Shown here: in pieces, positions 52,542 through 60,130 of the stretch
Layout of the letters: every line of letters starts with the position of its first letter
Position numbering within the stretch: position 1 is the stretch's first letter
Source of the DNA: Bog-105 sp965277435
GTDB lineage: Bacteria > Acidobacteriota > Terriglobia > Bryobacterales > Bryobacteraceae
DNA length: 64,000 nt
Direction of reading: 5' to 3'
Assembly (NCBI GenBank): GCA_965277435.1
Contig: OZ255821.1
Span: 2,418,001 to 2,482,000, forward strand
Position numbers and translations under genes: made by a program
Notes under the pieces: generated by a model
What the model saw: the letters and a program-made list of their open reading frames with translations, nothing else
Told to the model about the DNA's origin: nothing
Database searches by the model: none

Positions 52542-53175
52542 AGTAAGTGCAACCCCTCCCAAGAAACGGTCAGGGTCAGTTGTAGAGCTACGTAGGTCGG
52601 CGGTGAAGCGGGGTGAGATCGCCGGGCATATGGAAGCAATCATTCGCAGCCTCGGTGAAGATCCTACTCGCGATGGCCTCATTCGTACACCCGAGCGTGT
52701 CGAAAAAGCTCTCGGCTTTCTCACCAGCGGTTACCAGGCCGATATCGGGCAAATCGTGAATGGAGCACTGTTCGATGTCGAATACGACGAAGTGGTGATT
52801 GTCCGTGACATCGAATTCTTCAGTATGTGTGAGCATCACATGCTGCCGTTTTTCGGCAAAATGCATGTAGCGTATCTCCCCGGCTCGAAAGTGATCGGCC
52901 TCAGCAAAATCCCGCGTCTGGTCGATGTCTTTGCTCGCCGCTTGCAGATCCAGGAGCGGCTCACCCAGCAGGTCGCTGATGTGATTCAGGATTTGCTGCA
53001 GCCGCGCGGCGTAGGCGTTATCTGCGAAGCACGCCACTTCTGCATGATGATGCGCGGCGTCGAAAAGCAGCACTCCGGAGCCATTACCAGCGCCATGCTC
53101 GGCGCCTTTCGCGATAACAAAGAAACTCGCCATGAGCTTCTTTCCCTGGTCGGACAGCGCTCTACTGTCATCTAA
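52534..53175 (+). CDS. folE: GTP cyclohydrolase I
   Basis: 213 residues. Converts GTP to 7,8-dihydroneopterin triphosphate, the substrate of both upstream PTPS enzymes. Motifs: DPTRDGLIRTPERV, zinc ligands in MCEHHMLPFFGK and EARHFCMMMRGV, and a C-terminal R-FL-like helix. The ATG overlaps the upstream stop region by 8 bp. A basic 30-residue N-terminal tail precedes the fold. Confidence 0.96.
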   Translation: MSKVSATPPKKRSGSVVELRRSAVKRGEIAGHMEAIIRSLGEDPTRDGLIRTPERVEKALGFLTSGYQADIGQIVNGALFDVEYDEVVIVRDIEFFSMCEHHMLPFFGKMHVAYLPGSKVIGLSKIPRLVDVFARRLQIQERLTQQVADVIQDLLQPRGVGVICEARHFCMMMRGVEKQHSGAITSAMLGAFRDNKETRHELLSLVGQRSTVI

Positions 53176-53220
53176 CGTCTACCTCCCTCCCCGCTTTTTC
53201 CCGCATGTTAGCATCGGGTC

Positions 53221-53595
53221 ATGAGTGACGAAAGCCGCCTGTTTGATGCCGGCCCAGACCCTTTCGGACGCACCTGGAAAGTCCAATTTCGCTGGCTCCA
53301 GACCGCCATTTCTATTCGACATGCCGACACTGTGGATGTAAAATTTTTCGTAACGCCTCACGACGGAACACCTGAAGAAAAGGTGATTGCTCTGCCTCAT
53401 CCGGCTTTGCTAAAGCTCGCGGCGGAACGCGGCCGCAAGATGTCCGATACCTACTGCATGCGTCTTGCCGCCTCTCACCTGAAATACATGATCGAATCAT
53501 CTGAGGATATGGATAAAGTCCTTGTAACGGTTTCACCTGAAGAGCTCTCCGGCTATGATCACCAGCTGAATGGAGCCGCCGCCCGGCACGCTTAG
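53221..53595 (+). CDS. Conserved-type hypothetical protein
   Basis: 124 residues, soluble, no motif recognised. Begins MSDESRLFDAGPDPFGRTWKVQFRWLQTAISIRHADTVDV, a beta-rich N-terminus followed by a helical region (LLKLAAERGRKMSDTYCMRLAASHLKYMIE). It precedes the LysW-like gene by 25 bp and may be in the same transcript as folE. Confidence 0.65.
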   Translation: MSDESRLFDAGPDPFGRTWKVQFRWLQTAISIRHADTVDVKFFVTPHDGTPEEKVIALPHPALLKLAAERGRKMSDTYCMRLAASHLKYMIESSEDMDKVLVTVSPEELSGYDHQLNGAAARHA

Positions 53596-53620
53596 ATCCG
53601 GGGTTGAAGAGGATTTAACT

Positions 53621-53857
53621 ATGGTCAACTGTCCCAAATGCAACGCGTCCATCGACGTAGAAGAAGAGGAATTGGACGAGGGCGACGTGTTGTCCTGCGA
53701 TGAGTGCGGAGCTTCGTTGAAAGTGGCGGGTTTAAATCCTGTCGAGCTCGAGGCGGAGGAAGATAGTCCGGCGGCTGCCGATGATGACCTGGATTTCGAC
53801 GACGATGAAGACGACGATGATGAAGAAGAGAGCGAAGAGGAAGAGGACTGGCACTAA
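53621..53857 (+). CDS. LysW-like zinc-ribbon protein with a polyacidic tail
   Basis: 78 residues from ATG 53621, after AAGAGGA. Two CxxC pairs (CPKC, CDEC) form a zinc ribbon, and SLKVAGLNPVELE matches the second half of LysW amino-carrier proteins. The C-terminus is a run of about 30 mostly acidic residues ending EEEEDWH. True LysW ends in EDWGE, where the terminal Glu takes the substrate; this one lacks it. No LysX or LysZ is adjacent. Function therefore uncertain. Confidence 0.75.
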   Translation: MVNCPKCNASIDVEEEELDEGDVLSCDECGASLKVAGLNPVELEAEEDSPAAADDDLDFDDDEDDDDEEESEEEEDWH

Positions 53858-54252
53858 AACACCGTAGGGTAGGCTTTAGCCTGGCATTTCTTCTCTTGGC
53901 CTTCAGCGCCGTGACCTCAGCTCAAATACAGCCGTCCGTCACAACGCCCTCAACGTCTTCTGCTCCTAACGCTGCAACAACCCGGTCGATCGAGGGATTG
54001 GTACTTGACTCAGATAAGCAGCCGATCAGCCAGGCGATCGTGCTTCTGAAAGACACTAAGACTTTGCAGGTTCGTTCCTATATCGCGCAATCCGATGGAC
54101 GTTATCACTTCTTCGGATTGAGCACCGAGATAGATTACCAAGTAAGAGCCGAATCAAAAGGGTTAACCAGCAAAACAAAACTTGTCAGCGTCTTTGACAG
54201 CCATCACATCGTAAAGCTCAACCTCAAGGTCTATAAACAACTAAATCGATAG
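53848..54252 (+). CDS. Secreted carboxypeptidase-regulatory-like domain protein, uncertain start
   Basis: 134 residues if started at CTG 53848, which overlaps the end of the LysW-like gene and gives a good signal peptide (ALKHRRVGFSLAFLLLAFSAVTSAQ) behind GAGGAAGAGGA. TTG 53896 would leave only a partial signal peptide. The mature part is a single Ig-like carboxypeptidase-regulatory fold (SIEGLVLDSDKQPISQAIVLLKD, SDGRYHFFGLS). Part of the signal peptide is encoded by the 22-bp repeat at 53864-53885, so the start is unsure. Confidence 0.65.
   Translation: MALKHRRVGFSLAFLLLAFSAVTSAQIQPSVTTPSTSSAPNAATTRSIEGLVLDSDKQPISQAIVLLKDTKTLQVRSYIAQSDGRYHFFGLSTEIDYQVRAESKGLTSKTKLVSVFDSHHIVKLNLKVYKQLNR
53864..53885 (+). 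repeat. 22-bp dispersed repeat, copy 2
   Basis: Matches 5944-5965 at 19 of 22 positions. Lies 7 bp after the stop of the LysW-like gene and contains the near-palindrome GGCTTTAGCC. Confidence 0.5.
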
Positions 54253-54597
54253 TTAGTAGCGGGGAATCGCGGAATCGAGTTCGATACTCCAGCGGTCAAT
54301 GCCGCCGGCGATGCTGAAACAGTTTTCGATTCCTTGGTTCCGCAGCCAATTTACAACCTCCATGCTGCGCACGCCATAATGGCATAACACCAGCAGATCG
54401 CCTTGATCGGCCAGCCCTTCAAGATATTGCAGCTCGCCTGGAATCGATTGCATGGGGATCGGTTCGGCCCCTTTGATGTTAGCTACGACCACTTCCTCGG
54501 GTTCCCGTACGTCGATCAGTTTGGACGTTCCAGTACCAGCCAGCCGAGCCTGCGCCTCTCGGGGCGTAAGTTCAAGAAGATCGTTTAGGCTTGCCAT
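54253..54597 (-). CDS. Single-domain rhodanese-like protein
   Basis: 114 residues. Rhodanese fold with the active loop CHYGVRS (catalytic Cys) and the N-terminal SKLIDVREPEE motif. Could carry sulfane sulfur, as in sulfur transfer to molybdopterin or thiolated tRNA. The C-terminus ends against the convergent carboxypeptidase-regulatory gene without gap. It is followed on the same strand, 21 bp upstream, by the DksA-like gene. Confidence 0.92.
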   Translation of the reverse strand: MASLNDLLELTPREAQARLAGTGTSKLIDVREPEEVVVANIKGAEPIPMQSIPGELQYLEGLADQGDLLVLCHYGVRSMEVVNWLRNQGIENCFSIAGGIDRWSIELDSAIPRY

Positions 54598-54618
54598 TCA
54601 CAGGACCTTACAGGCCGA

Positions 54619-55008
54619 TCAGGCAGCCAGTTCCGATCCAGCCGCGTCGTCGTCAACCGATTCGCCGGCAGCACGCAACCGGTCAATCGCTTCCTGACAA
54701 GATACACAATAGGCGGCCCAAGGAAGTGCTTTCAACCGTTTCTCCGGAATGTCTTCCTCACAGCGCATACATACGCTAAAGGTTCCTTCCGCAATGCGGT
54801 TTAACGCCGCTTGCACGTCCTTTAACAACTTCGACTCGCGATCCAGATTGCGGATGGCTACTTCCCGGTTTAATTGCTGTTGCAAACGGTCGAAGTCTTC
54901 GGCGGCATTCTCGATCAGAATCTCTTCCCGATCGGATCCGCCCGCTAACAACTCTTTTTTCTTGGCTTCCAACACACGCTGAAAGTCCTTCACATTTATG
55001 TCTGACAT
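54619..55008 (-). CDS. TraR/DksA-family zinc-finger protein
   Basis: 129 residues from ATG 55008. A long coiled coil (VKDFQRVLEAKKKELLAGG...LDRESKLLKDVQAALNRIAEG) is followed by a C4 zinc finger (CMRCEEDIPEKRLKALPWAAYCVSCQ). It probably enters the RNA polymerase secondary channel. The coil tip does not show the clear DxxDxA motif of DksA, so ppGpp synergy is uncertain. Confidence 0.88.
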   Translation of the reverse strand: MSDINVKDFQRVLEAKKKELLAGGSDREEILIENAAEDFDRLQQQLNREVAIRNLDRESKLLKDVQAALNRIAEGTFSVCMRCEEDIPEKRLKALPWAAYCVSCQEAIDRLRAAGESVDDDAAGSELAA

Positions 55009-55216
55009 GACTTGCACTCTTACAACGACTAGAGATGCGCGCTTCCTCCGCAAAGTTGCAAAGACACCGATCCCGCGGTCATAGCGGACCTCGCAAATCT
55101 GTTTTCTCTGTTCCCTTCAAACACTTACGTCAGATTCCGCTTTGAGCCCATTCCGCCCTGCTGCTAAATTCCGCGTAGATGAGCCAACTGTCCGCCCGCC
55201 GAAATCGCGCTTCCCG

Positions 55217-55300
55217 TGGCTTCGTTCCTCAAAAAAAGCAATTGATCAGCCCCACCCGCCGGCACCACACGAGAGCAACAATCTGGCTTCGTTCCTCAAA
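55217..55300 (+). repeat. 17-bp exact direct repeat upstream of nrdJ
   Basis: TGGCTTCGTTCCTCAAA occurs at 55217-55233 and 55284-55300, 67 bp apart, with unrelated sequence between. Confidence 0.7.
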
Positions 55301-55360
55301 TTCTCCTGACCTTCTTCCTTGCTACGCTAAGTCTTTTCCCTGGAACAACTTGAGCATGCA

Positions 55361-55407
55361 CCACTTTATATAGTACTTCTGCACAGATAATCCACAAGAT
55401 AATGTGG
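55361..55407 (+). promoter_or_regulatory. Pair of candidate NrdR boxes, 31 bp apart
   Basis: CCACTTTATATAGTAC (55361-55376) and CCACAAGATAATGTGG (55392-55407) each match the known NrdR consensus acaCwAtATaTwgwgt at 12 of 16 positions. Their starts are exactly 31 bp apart, the spacing (three helical turns) typical of NrdR-repressed ribonucleotide reductase promoters. The nrdJ ATG is 94 bp downstream; TATAGT inside box 1 could be the -10. Confidence 0.72.
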
Positions 55408-55500
55408 GCGAGACGTATTGACGCCAGAGAACTTTTGCGGTTCAATAACACTGTCGATTGAATCGGCCCTCGCCGCGCCAATCCCCGCCGAAAGACCCTC

Positions 55501-58320
55501 ATGCTCACCGCTACCGCAACCGCACTCGATGGACGCAAGTACAAGTCCTTATTAAGAGAGGAACGCACCGGCGTGTCGTTCCCCAGCTATTTCACCAGCA
55601 AACTGGAAGCGGGTGCCACCCCGTATGACCAGGTTAACTGGGAGCTTCGGACTGCCACGATTGGCAACGACAAAGGCTCGGTGATTTTCGAGCAGCGCGA
55701 TGTCGAAGTTCCCGCCGACTGGTCGCAGACTGCCACCAATATAGTTGTTAGCAAGTATTTCCATGGCCGTATGGGCTCTCAGGAACGCGAAACCAGCGTG
55801 GCTCAACTCGTGCACCGGGTGGTCGACACCATCTCCGACTGGGGTCTCTCCGGCAACTACTTTAAGAGCAAGCAGGACGGCGAGAATTTCCGCAGCGAAC
55901 TGGCTCACATCATGTTGACCCAGAAAGCCTGTTTCAACTCGCCCGTCTGGTTTAACGTAGGCGTGCGCGAATCGCGCGGTTACGGCTTCTATTTCGACGA
56001 AGCCACGCAAGTTGTCAAGAAGCTCCTCCCCGGCGAGAACCATCCGCAATGCTCCGCCTGCTTCATCAACTCGGTGGGCGACACGCTCGAATCTATTCTC
56101 GACCTCGCCAAGACAGAAGGCATGCTCTTCAAATGGGGTTCGGGTACTGGAACCAACTTATCCGCTATTCGCGAAGAAGACGCGCACCTCTGGGGCGGCG
56201 GTCGCGCTTCCGGGCCGCTCAGCTTCATGAAGGGCTTCGATGCTTTCGCGGGTGTTATCAAATCCGGCGGCAAAACGCGCCGTGCCGCCAAAATGGTGAT
56301 CCTGAACTCGGATCATCCCGATATCGAAAAGTTTATCTGGTGCAAAGCGAAAGAAGAGAAGAAAGCCCACACCCTGATCGATGCCGGTTACGATTCCTCT
56401 CTCGATGGCGACGCCTACGGATCGATCTTCTTCCAGAACGCCAATAATTCCGTCCGAGCCACTGACGAATTCATGCAAGCCGTAGTCGACGATGCCGAGT
56501 GGTGGACCAAGAGCGTGACCAACGGCCAACCCGTCAACCGTTCGAAAGCGCGCCAACTCATGCACCAGATCGCCGAAGCCACTCACCAGTGCGGCGACCC
56601 CGGTATGCAGTTCGACACAACTATCAATCGTTGGCACACCTCGAAGCACACCGCCCGCATCAACGCGTCCAATCCCTGCTCCGAATACATGTTCCTCGAT
56701 GATTCGGCCTGCAATCTCGCTTCGCTGAACCTGATGAAGTTCATCGGCGCGGACGGCGCTTTCGATGTCGAAGCCTTTCGTCATGCCGTCGATACCGTGA
56801 TTCTCGCGCAGGAGATTCTGGTCGATAACGCGTCTTATCCCACGGAAAAGATCGCAAAGAATTCCCACGACTTTCGCCCGCTCGGTCTCGGCTACGCCAA
56901 TCTCGGCGCGATGCTGATGTCGCTCGGATTGCCCTACGACAGCGACAAAGGACGCGACTTTGCCGCCGCCATCACCGCTATCATGTGCGGCCAGGCCTAC
57001 CTCACCAGCGCGCGCATTGCGGGTGCAGTCGGACCTTGCGTCGGTTACGAAGAAAACGCGCAGTCTTTCCTCGATGTTATCCGTATGCACTGGAACGCCG
57101 TTAACGGCATTGACAGTAAGCGCGTTCCCGCGGCTATGTTCCAGGCCGCGGAAGATTGCTGGCGTCAGTCCTTTGAAGCCGGTTCGAAAAACGGCTATCG
57201 TAACGCGCAAGTCACCGTACTCGCTCCTACCGGCACCATTGGCTTCATGATGGATTGCGACACCACTGGGATCGAGCCCGATCTGGCGCTCGTCAAATAC
57301 AAGAAACTGGTCGGCGGCGGCGTTATTAAGATTGTCAACAATACCGTTCCTCAGGCGCTAATCAAGCTCGGCTACAATCCGGAGCAAGCGGAGCAGATCG
57401 TCGCTCATATCGATGCCACGGGAACCATCGAAGGCGCGCCTCATCTCAAGCCTGAGCATCTGCCGGTCTTCGACTGCAGTTTCCGCCCGCAAAACGGCAC
57501 GCGTTCCATTCACTATATGGGTCACGTCCGCATGATGGCCGCTGCTCAGCCTTTCATCTCCGGAGCCATTTCGAAAACCATCAACCTGCCGGAAGAGTCT
57601 ACCGTCGACGATGTGATGGAGGCTTATATCCAAAGCTGGAAGCTCGGCCTTAAGGCGGTTGCGGTCTATCGTGACGGGTCCAAGCGCGTGCAACCGCTTA
57701 GTTCCGGCACCGGCAAAGGCGAAAAGAAAGCCGCTGTTGCCGCGGTTCCAGCGGCCACCCCGCCAGTTGAGAAGATCGTCTACCGTCCGGTACGCCGCAA
57801 GCTGGCCGACGAACGCCAGTCCGTCACGCATAAGTTCTCGATCGGCGGCCACGAAGGCTACATCACCGTCGGTCTTTATGACGACGGAACGCCTGGTGAA
57901 GTCTTCATCTCGATGGCCAAAGAGGGTTCCACCATCTCGGGCCTCATGGACACCCTTGCTACCTCCATCAGTTACGGCCTGCAATACGGCGTGCCCCTGA
58001 AGTTCTTCGTCGATAAGTTCAGCCATGTCCGCTTCGAGCCAAGCGGTTGGACCGGTAATCAGCAGGTACCCTACGCCAAGTCGATTATCGATTACATCTT
58101 CCGCTGGCTGGGTGCTCGTTTTCTCGGTATTACCGAAGCGAGCGAAGCCGGAGAAGTGAGTAAGCTTCGGCCCACCTTGCCCGATCCACAGACCGCTCTA
58201 GCGTTCGACGCCAGCGTGGTCAGCGATGCCCCGCTCTGTTCCGAATGCGGCAGCATGATGACCCGCAACGGCTCCTGTTACAAATGCGAAAACTGCGGCG
58301 GCACCTCCGGCTGCAGTTAA
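55501..58320 (+). CDS. nrdJ: Adenosylcobalamin-dependent (class II) ribonucleoside reductase
   Basis: 939 residues. Reduces ribonucleotides to deoxyribonucleotides with coenzyme B12. Signatures: QKACFNSPVWFNVG, NPCSEYMFLDDSACNLASLNL (active-site loop with catalytic Cys), GTGTNLSAIR, and APTGTIGFMMDCDTTGIEPD. A C-terminal extension (about 770-939) carries a Zn-ribbon CSECGSMMTRNGSCYKCENCGG. It is preceded by two NrdR-like boxes. Cofactor supply would come from the adenosyltransferase at 17.8 kb. Confidence 0.96.
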   Translation: MLTATATALDGRKYKSLLREERTGVSFPSYFTSKLEAGATPYDQVNWELRTATIGNDKGSVIFEQRDVEVPADWSQTATNIVVSKYFHGRMGSQERETSVAQLVHRVVDTISDWGLSGNYFKSKQDGENFRSELAHIMLTQKACFNSPVWFNVGVRESRGYGFYFDEATQVVKKLLPGENHPQCSACFINSVGDTLESILDLAKTEGMLFKWGSGTGTNLSAIREEDAHLWGGGRASGPLSFMKGFDAFAGVIKSGGKTRRAAKMVILNSDHPDIEKFIWCKAKEEKKAHTLIDAGYDSSLDGDAYGSIFFQNANNSVRATDEFMQAVVDDAEWWTKSVTNGQPVNRSKARQLMHQIAEATHQCGDPGMQFDTTINRWHTSKHTARINASNPCSEYMFLDDSACNLASLNLMKFIGADGAFDVEAFRHAVDTVILAQEILVDNASYPTEKIAKNSHDFRPLGLGYANLGAMLMSLGLPYDSDKGRDFAAAITAIMCGQAYLTSARIAGAVGPCVGYEENAQSFLDVIRMHWNAVNGIDSKRVPAAMFQAAEDCWRQSFEAGSKNGYRNAQVTVLAPTGTIGFMMDCDTTGIEPDLALVKYKKLVGGGVIKIVNNTVPQALIKLGYNPEQAEQIVAHIDATGTIEGAPHLKPEHLPVFDCSFRPQNGTRSIHYMGHVRMMAAAQPFISGAISKTINLPEESTVDDVMEAYIQSWKLGLKAVAVYRDGSKRVQPLSSGTGKGEKKAAVAAVPAATPPVEKIVYRPVRRKLADERQSVTHKFSIGGHEGYITVGLYDDGTPGEVFISMAKEGSTISGLMDTLATSISYGLQYGVPLKFFVDKFSHVRFEPSGWTGNQQVPYAKSIIDYIFRWLGARFLGITEASEAGEVSKLRPTLPDPQTALAFDASVVSDAPLCSECGSMMTRNGSCYKCENCGGTSGCS

Positions 58321-58333
58321 AACATCACATCGG

Positions 58334-60130
58334 CTACTTCGGCTTACACCAGGCGCAAATTTCAAGTCCAACTATCGCGGAGCGGCCGGGCATGTCAACC
58401 CCGGCTATCTCCTGATAACGCGTGTTGGTGACGTTGCTGAGTTGCAAGTAAGGATGGAAACGCGAGCGCGTCCATCCGAGATATACATCCCAGAGTGCAT
58501 AGCCGTTTTGTTGATAGCGGTTGAGTACACCGACGCGGGTACGCGCCAGAAATCCGCGCGACGAAAGAATCTGCCACGCCGCCACGGCCTCGTTGACCGG
58601 ATAGTTGAACGCGTACTTAGATTGTTCTCCCTGTAGTAAACCTTGCGATCCGTGTAGCGCCGTGTATTGCACGGAGACTCGCTGTCCGTGAGAAAGAGGT
58701 CCGCTTATACCCGTTTCGACCCCCAGGAATCTTAAGCGATCGAAGTTCGTCGCAACCCAGGGCTCTGTCAGAGAGGCGCGTATATAGTCGATGCCATTCC
58801 TTTCTTCCCGATCGAATACCGTGGCGGAGGCTAGCCATTCGCGTTTCAGATGCCAGTCGACTCCGGCCTCATAATTCATTGCCTCTTCCGGTTTGAGATT
58901 GGGATTCCCAACGTCGGCGGGGTCTGAATAATACAAATCGGTGTACGTGGGACGACGAAACGCGCGGCTCACCGACGCACGCAACTTAACCTGATTCGAA
59001 AGCCAGACGCCGCCGCTAACGGTTGGCGCAAAGAAGGTCTGCTTCGGACCGAAGAACTCTTCGCGAGCGCCTAACGAGAGAGAGAATCGCCGCAGTGCGC
59101 GAAAATCCAACACTCCATAGCCCGCGCCTTGCCGGCGATGATGATGGCCGAGATTGTTGCTCTCGATGCTGTCGTAAATGCCTTCTGCTCCGTAGGACAG
59201 AGTAGCGCCAAACGGAAGTTCATCATGGCGGCGCAACGTAGTGTCCCAAACTTCGTCGGAGTGGCGGTTGCTGTAGAAGTCTGGATGATCGCGATCGAGT
59301 TCGTAGAGATCGGTATGCCGTCGGAAGGAAAATGTAAACGCGGCGTTGCGCCCTAAATCCTGTGAGAGCGCCGTGTACCAGGTCTTGGTGCGCTCCCAGG
59401 ATTTGTAGTTGCCGTAAAACTGATCCGCCCCGAACGGCCGGTCGAGACCGGAAAGAAACAAGCGAGTGGTCCCGAGCCGGCTGCGCAGGAAAGTCTCGGA
59501 AGAACCTGCTAGGTTGCGATATTCGCGATCGTCTTCAAAGCCATCGGACAGCTCGCGCGAAAACGAAAACTGCTGCCAGATAACTTTATTGCCGATAGAC
59601 AGCCGGCCCCCTTGCTCGTTAGTGCCGAAGCTGCCGCCCGCGCCGCGTACAACGAGTTCGGGCTCTTCGCCGGCTCGGGTCAGGACGTTGACTACGCCGC
59701 CAATCGCATCGGAACCGTAGAGAGTGGAGCCTGCGCCTCGCAGTATCTCGATGTGGCTGATGGCGTCGAGCGGAACGGGAACATCGAAATTGTGATGGCC
59801 ACTCTGCGCGTCGTTAGCACGCATGCCGTCGATTAAGACGAGCGTTTGGCCGAATGTGCCGCCGCGAATCGATATATCGCCCTGCACGCCGCCCGGTGCG
59901 CGTTGTTGCAAATCGACGGAGGAATCGAGTTGCAGGAAATCCTGCAGACCGCCGAACAGCAGCAATTCCTTTGGCAAATTGCCGATCACGTTTACCGAAC
60001 GGTCCGATTCCTCGAGCGGTACTGGCACGGTAGTCCCTGTAACAACCACCGTCTCCTGATGGGTTGCCGGGGTTTGGGCGGCAAGCAGACCAGCAAGGCA
60101 CAGCCAAATGAGGAGCAGGAATGCTTTCAT
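58334..60130 (-). CDS. TonB-dependent receptor (BtuB/FepA size class)
   Basis: 598 residues. Signal peptide (1-18), plug domain (about 25-150: SVNVIGNLPKELL, QGDISIRGGTFGQTLVLIDGMRAND, IEILRGAGSTLYGSDAIGGVVNV) and a 22-strand barrel ending in a C-terminal aromatic strand. Imports a metal chelate or cobalamin. Its start overlaps the DNA ligase stop by 4 bp, so it belongs to the mbfA operon; a convergent nrdJ (needs B12) is also adjacent, so B12 or iron are both possible ligands. Confidence 0.9.
   Translation of the reverse strand: MKAFLLLIWLCLAGLLAAQTPATHQETVVVTGTTVPVPLEESDRSVNVIGNLPKELLLFGGLQDFLQLDSSVDLQQRAPGGVQGDISIRGGTFGQTLVLIDGMRANDAQSGHHNFDVPVPLDAISHIEILRGAGSTLYGSDAIGGVVNVLTRAGEEPELVVRGAGGSFGTNEQGGRLSIGNKVIWQQFSFSRELSDGFEDDREYRNLAGSSETFLRSRLGTTRLFLSGLDRPFGADQFYGNYKSWERTKTWYTALSQDLGRNAAFTFSFRRHTDLYELDRDHPDFYSNRHSDEVWDTTLRRHDELPFGATLSYGAEGIYDSIESNNLGHHHRRQGAGYGVLDFRALRRFSLSLGAREEFFGPKQTFFAPTVSGGVWLSNQVKLRASVSRAFRRPTYTDLYYSDPADVGNPNLKPEEAMNYEAGVDWHLKREWLASATVFDREERNGIDYIRASLTEPWVATNFDRLRFLGVETGISGPLSHGQRVSVQYTALHGSQGLLQGEQSKYAFNYPVNEAVAAWQILSSRGFLARTRVGVLNRYQQNGYALWDVYLGWTRSRFHPYLQLSNVTNTRYQEIAGVDMPGRSAIVGLEICAWCKPK

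Larger units (their letters stand above)
55009..55500. other. Non-coding region upstream of nrdJ
   Basis: No convincing gene in 492 bp. It contains a 17-bp exact direct repeat (55217-55233 and 55284-55300), the pair of NrdR-like boxes described separately, and a low-GC stretch around 55361-55407. Short frames in it lack family similarity. Confidence 0.6.

Noticed and set aside
55009..55500. Cobalamin riboswitch before nrdJ
   Set aside because: No B12-box-like sequence or long structured leader was seen; two NrdR-like boxes explain regulation better.
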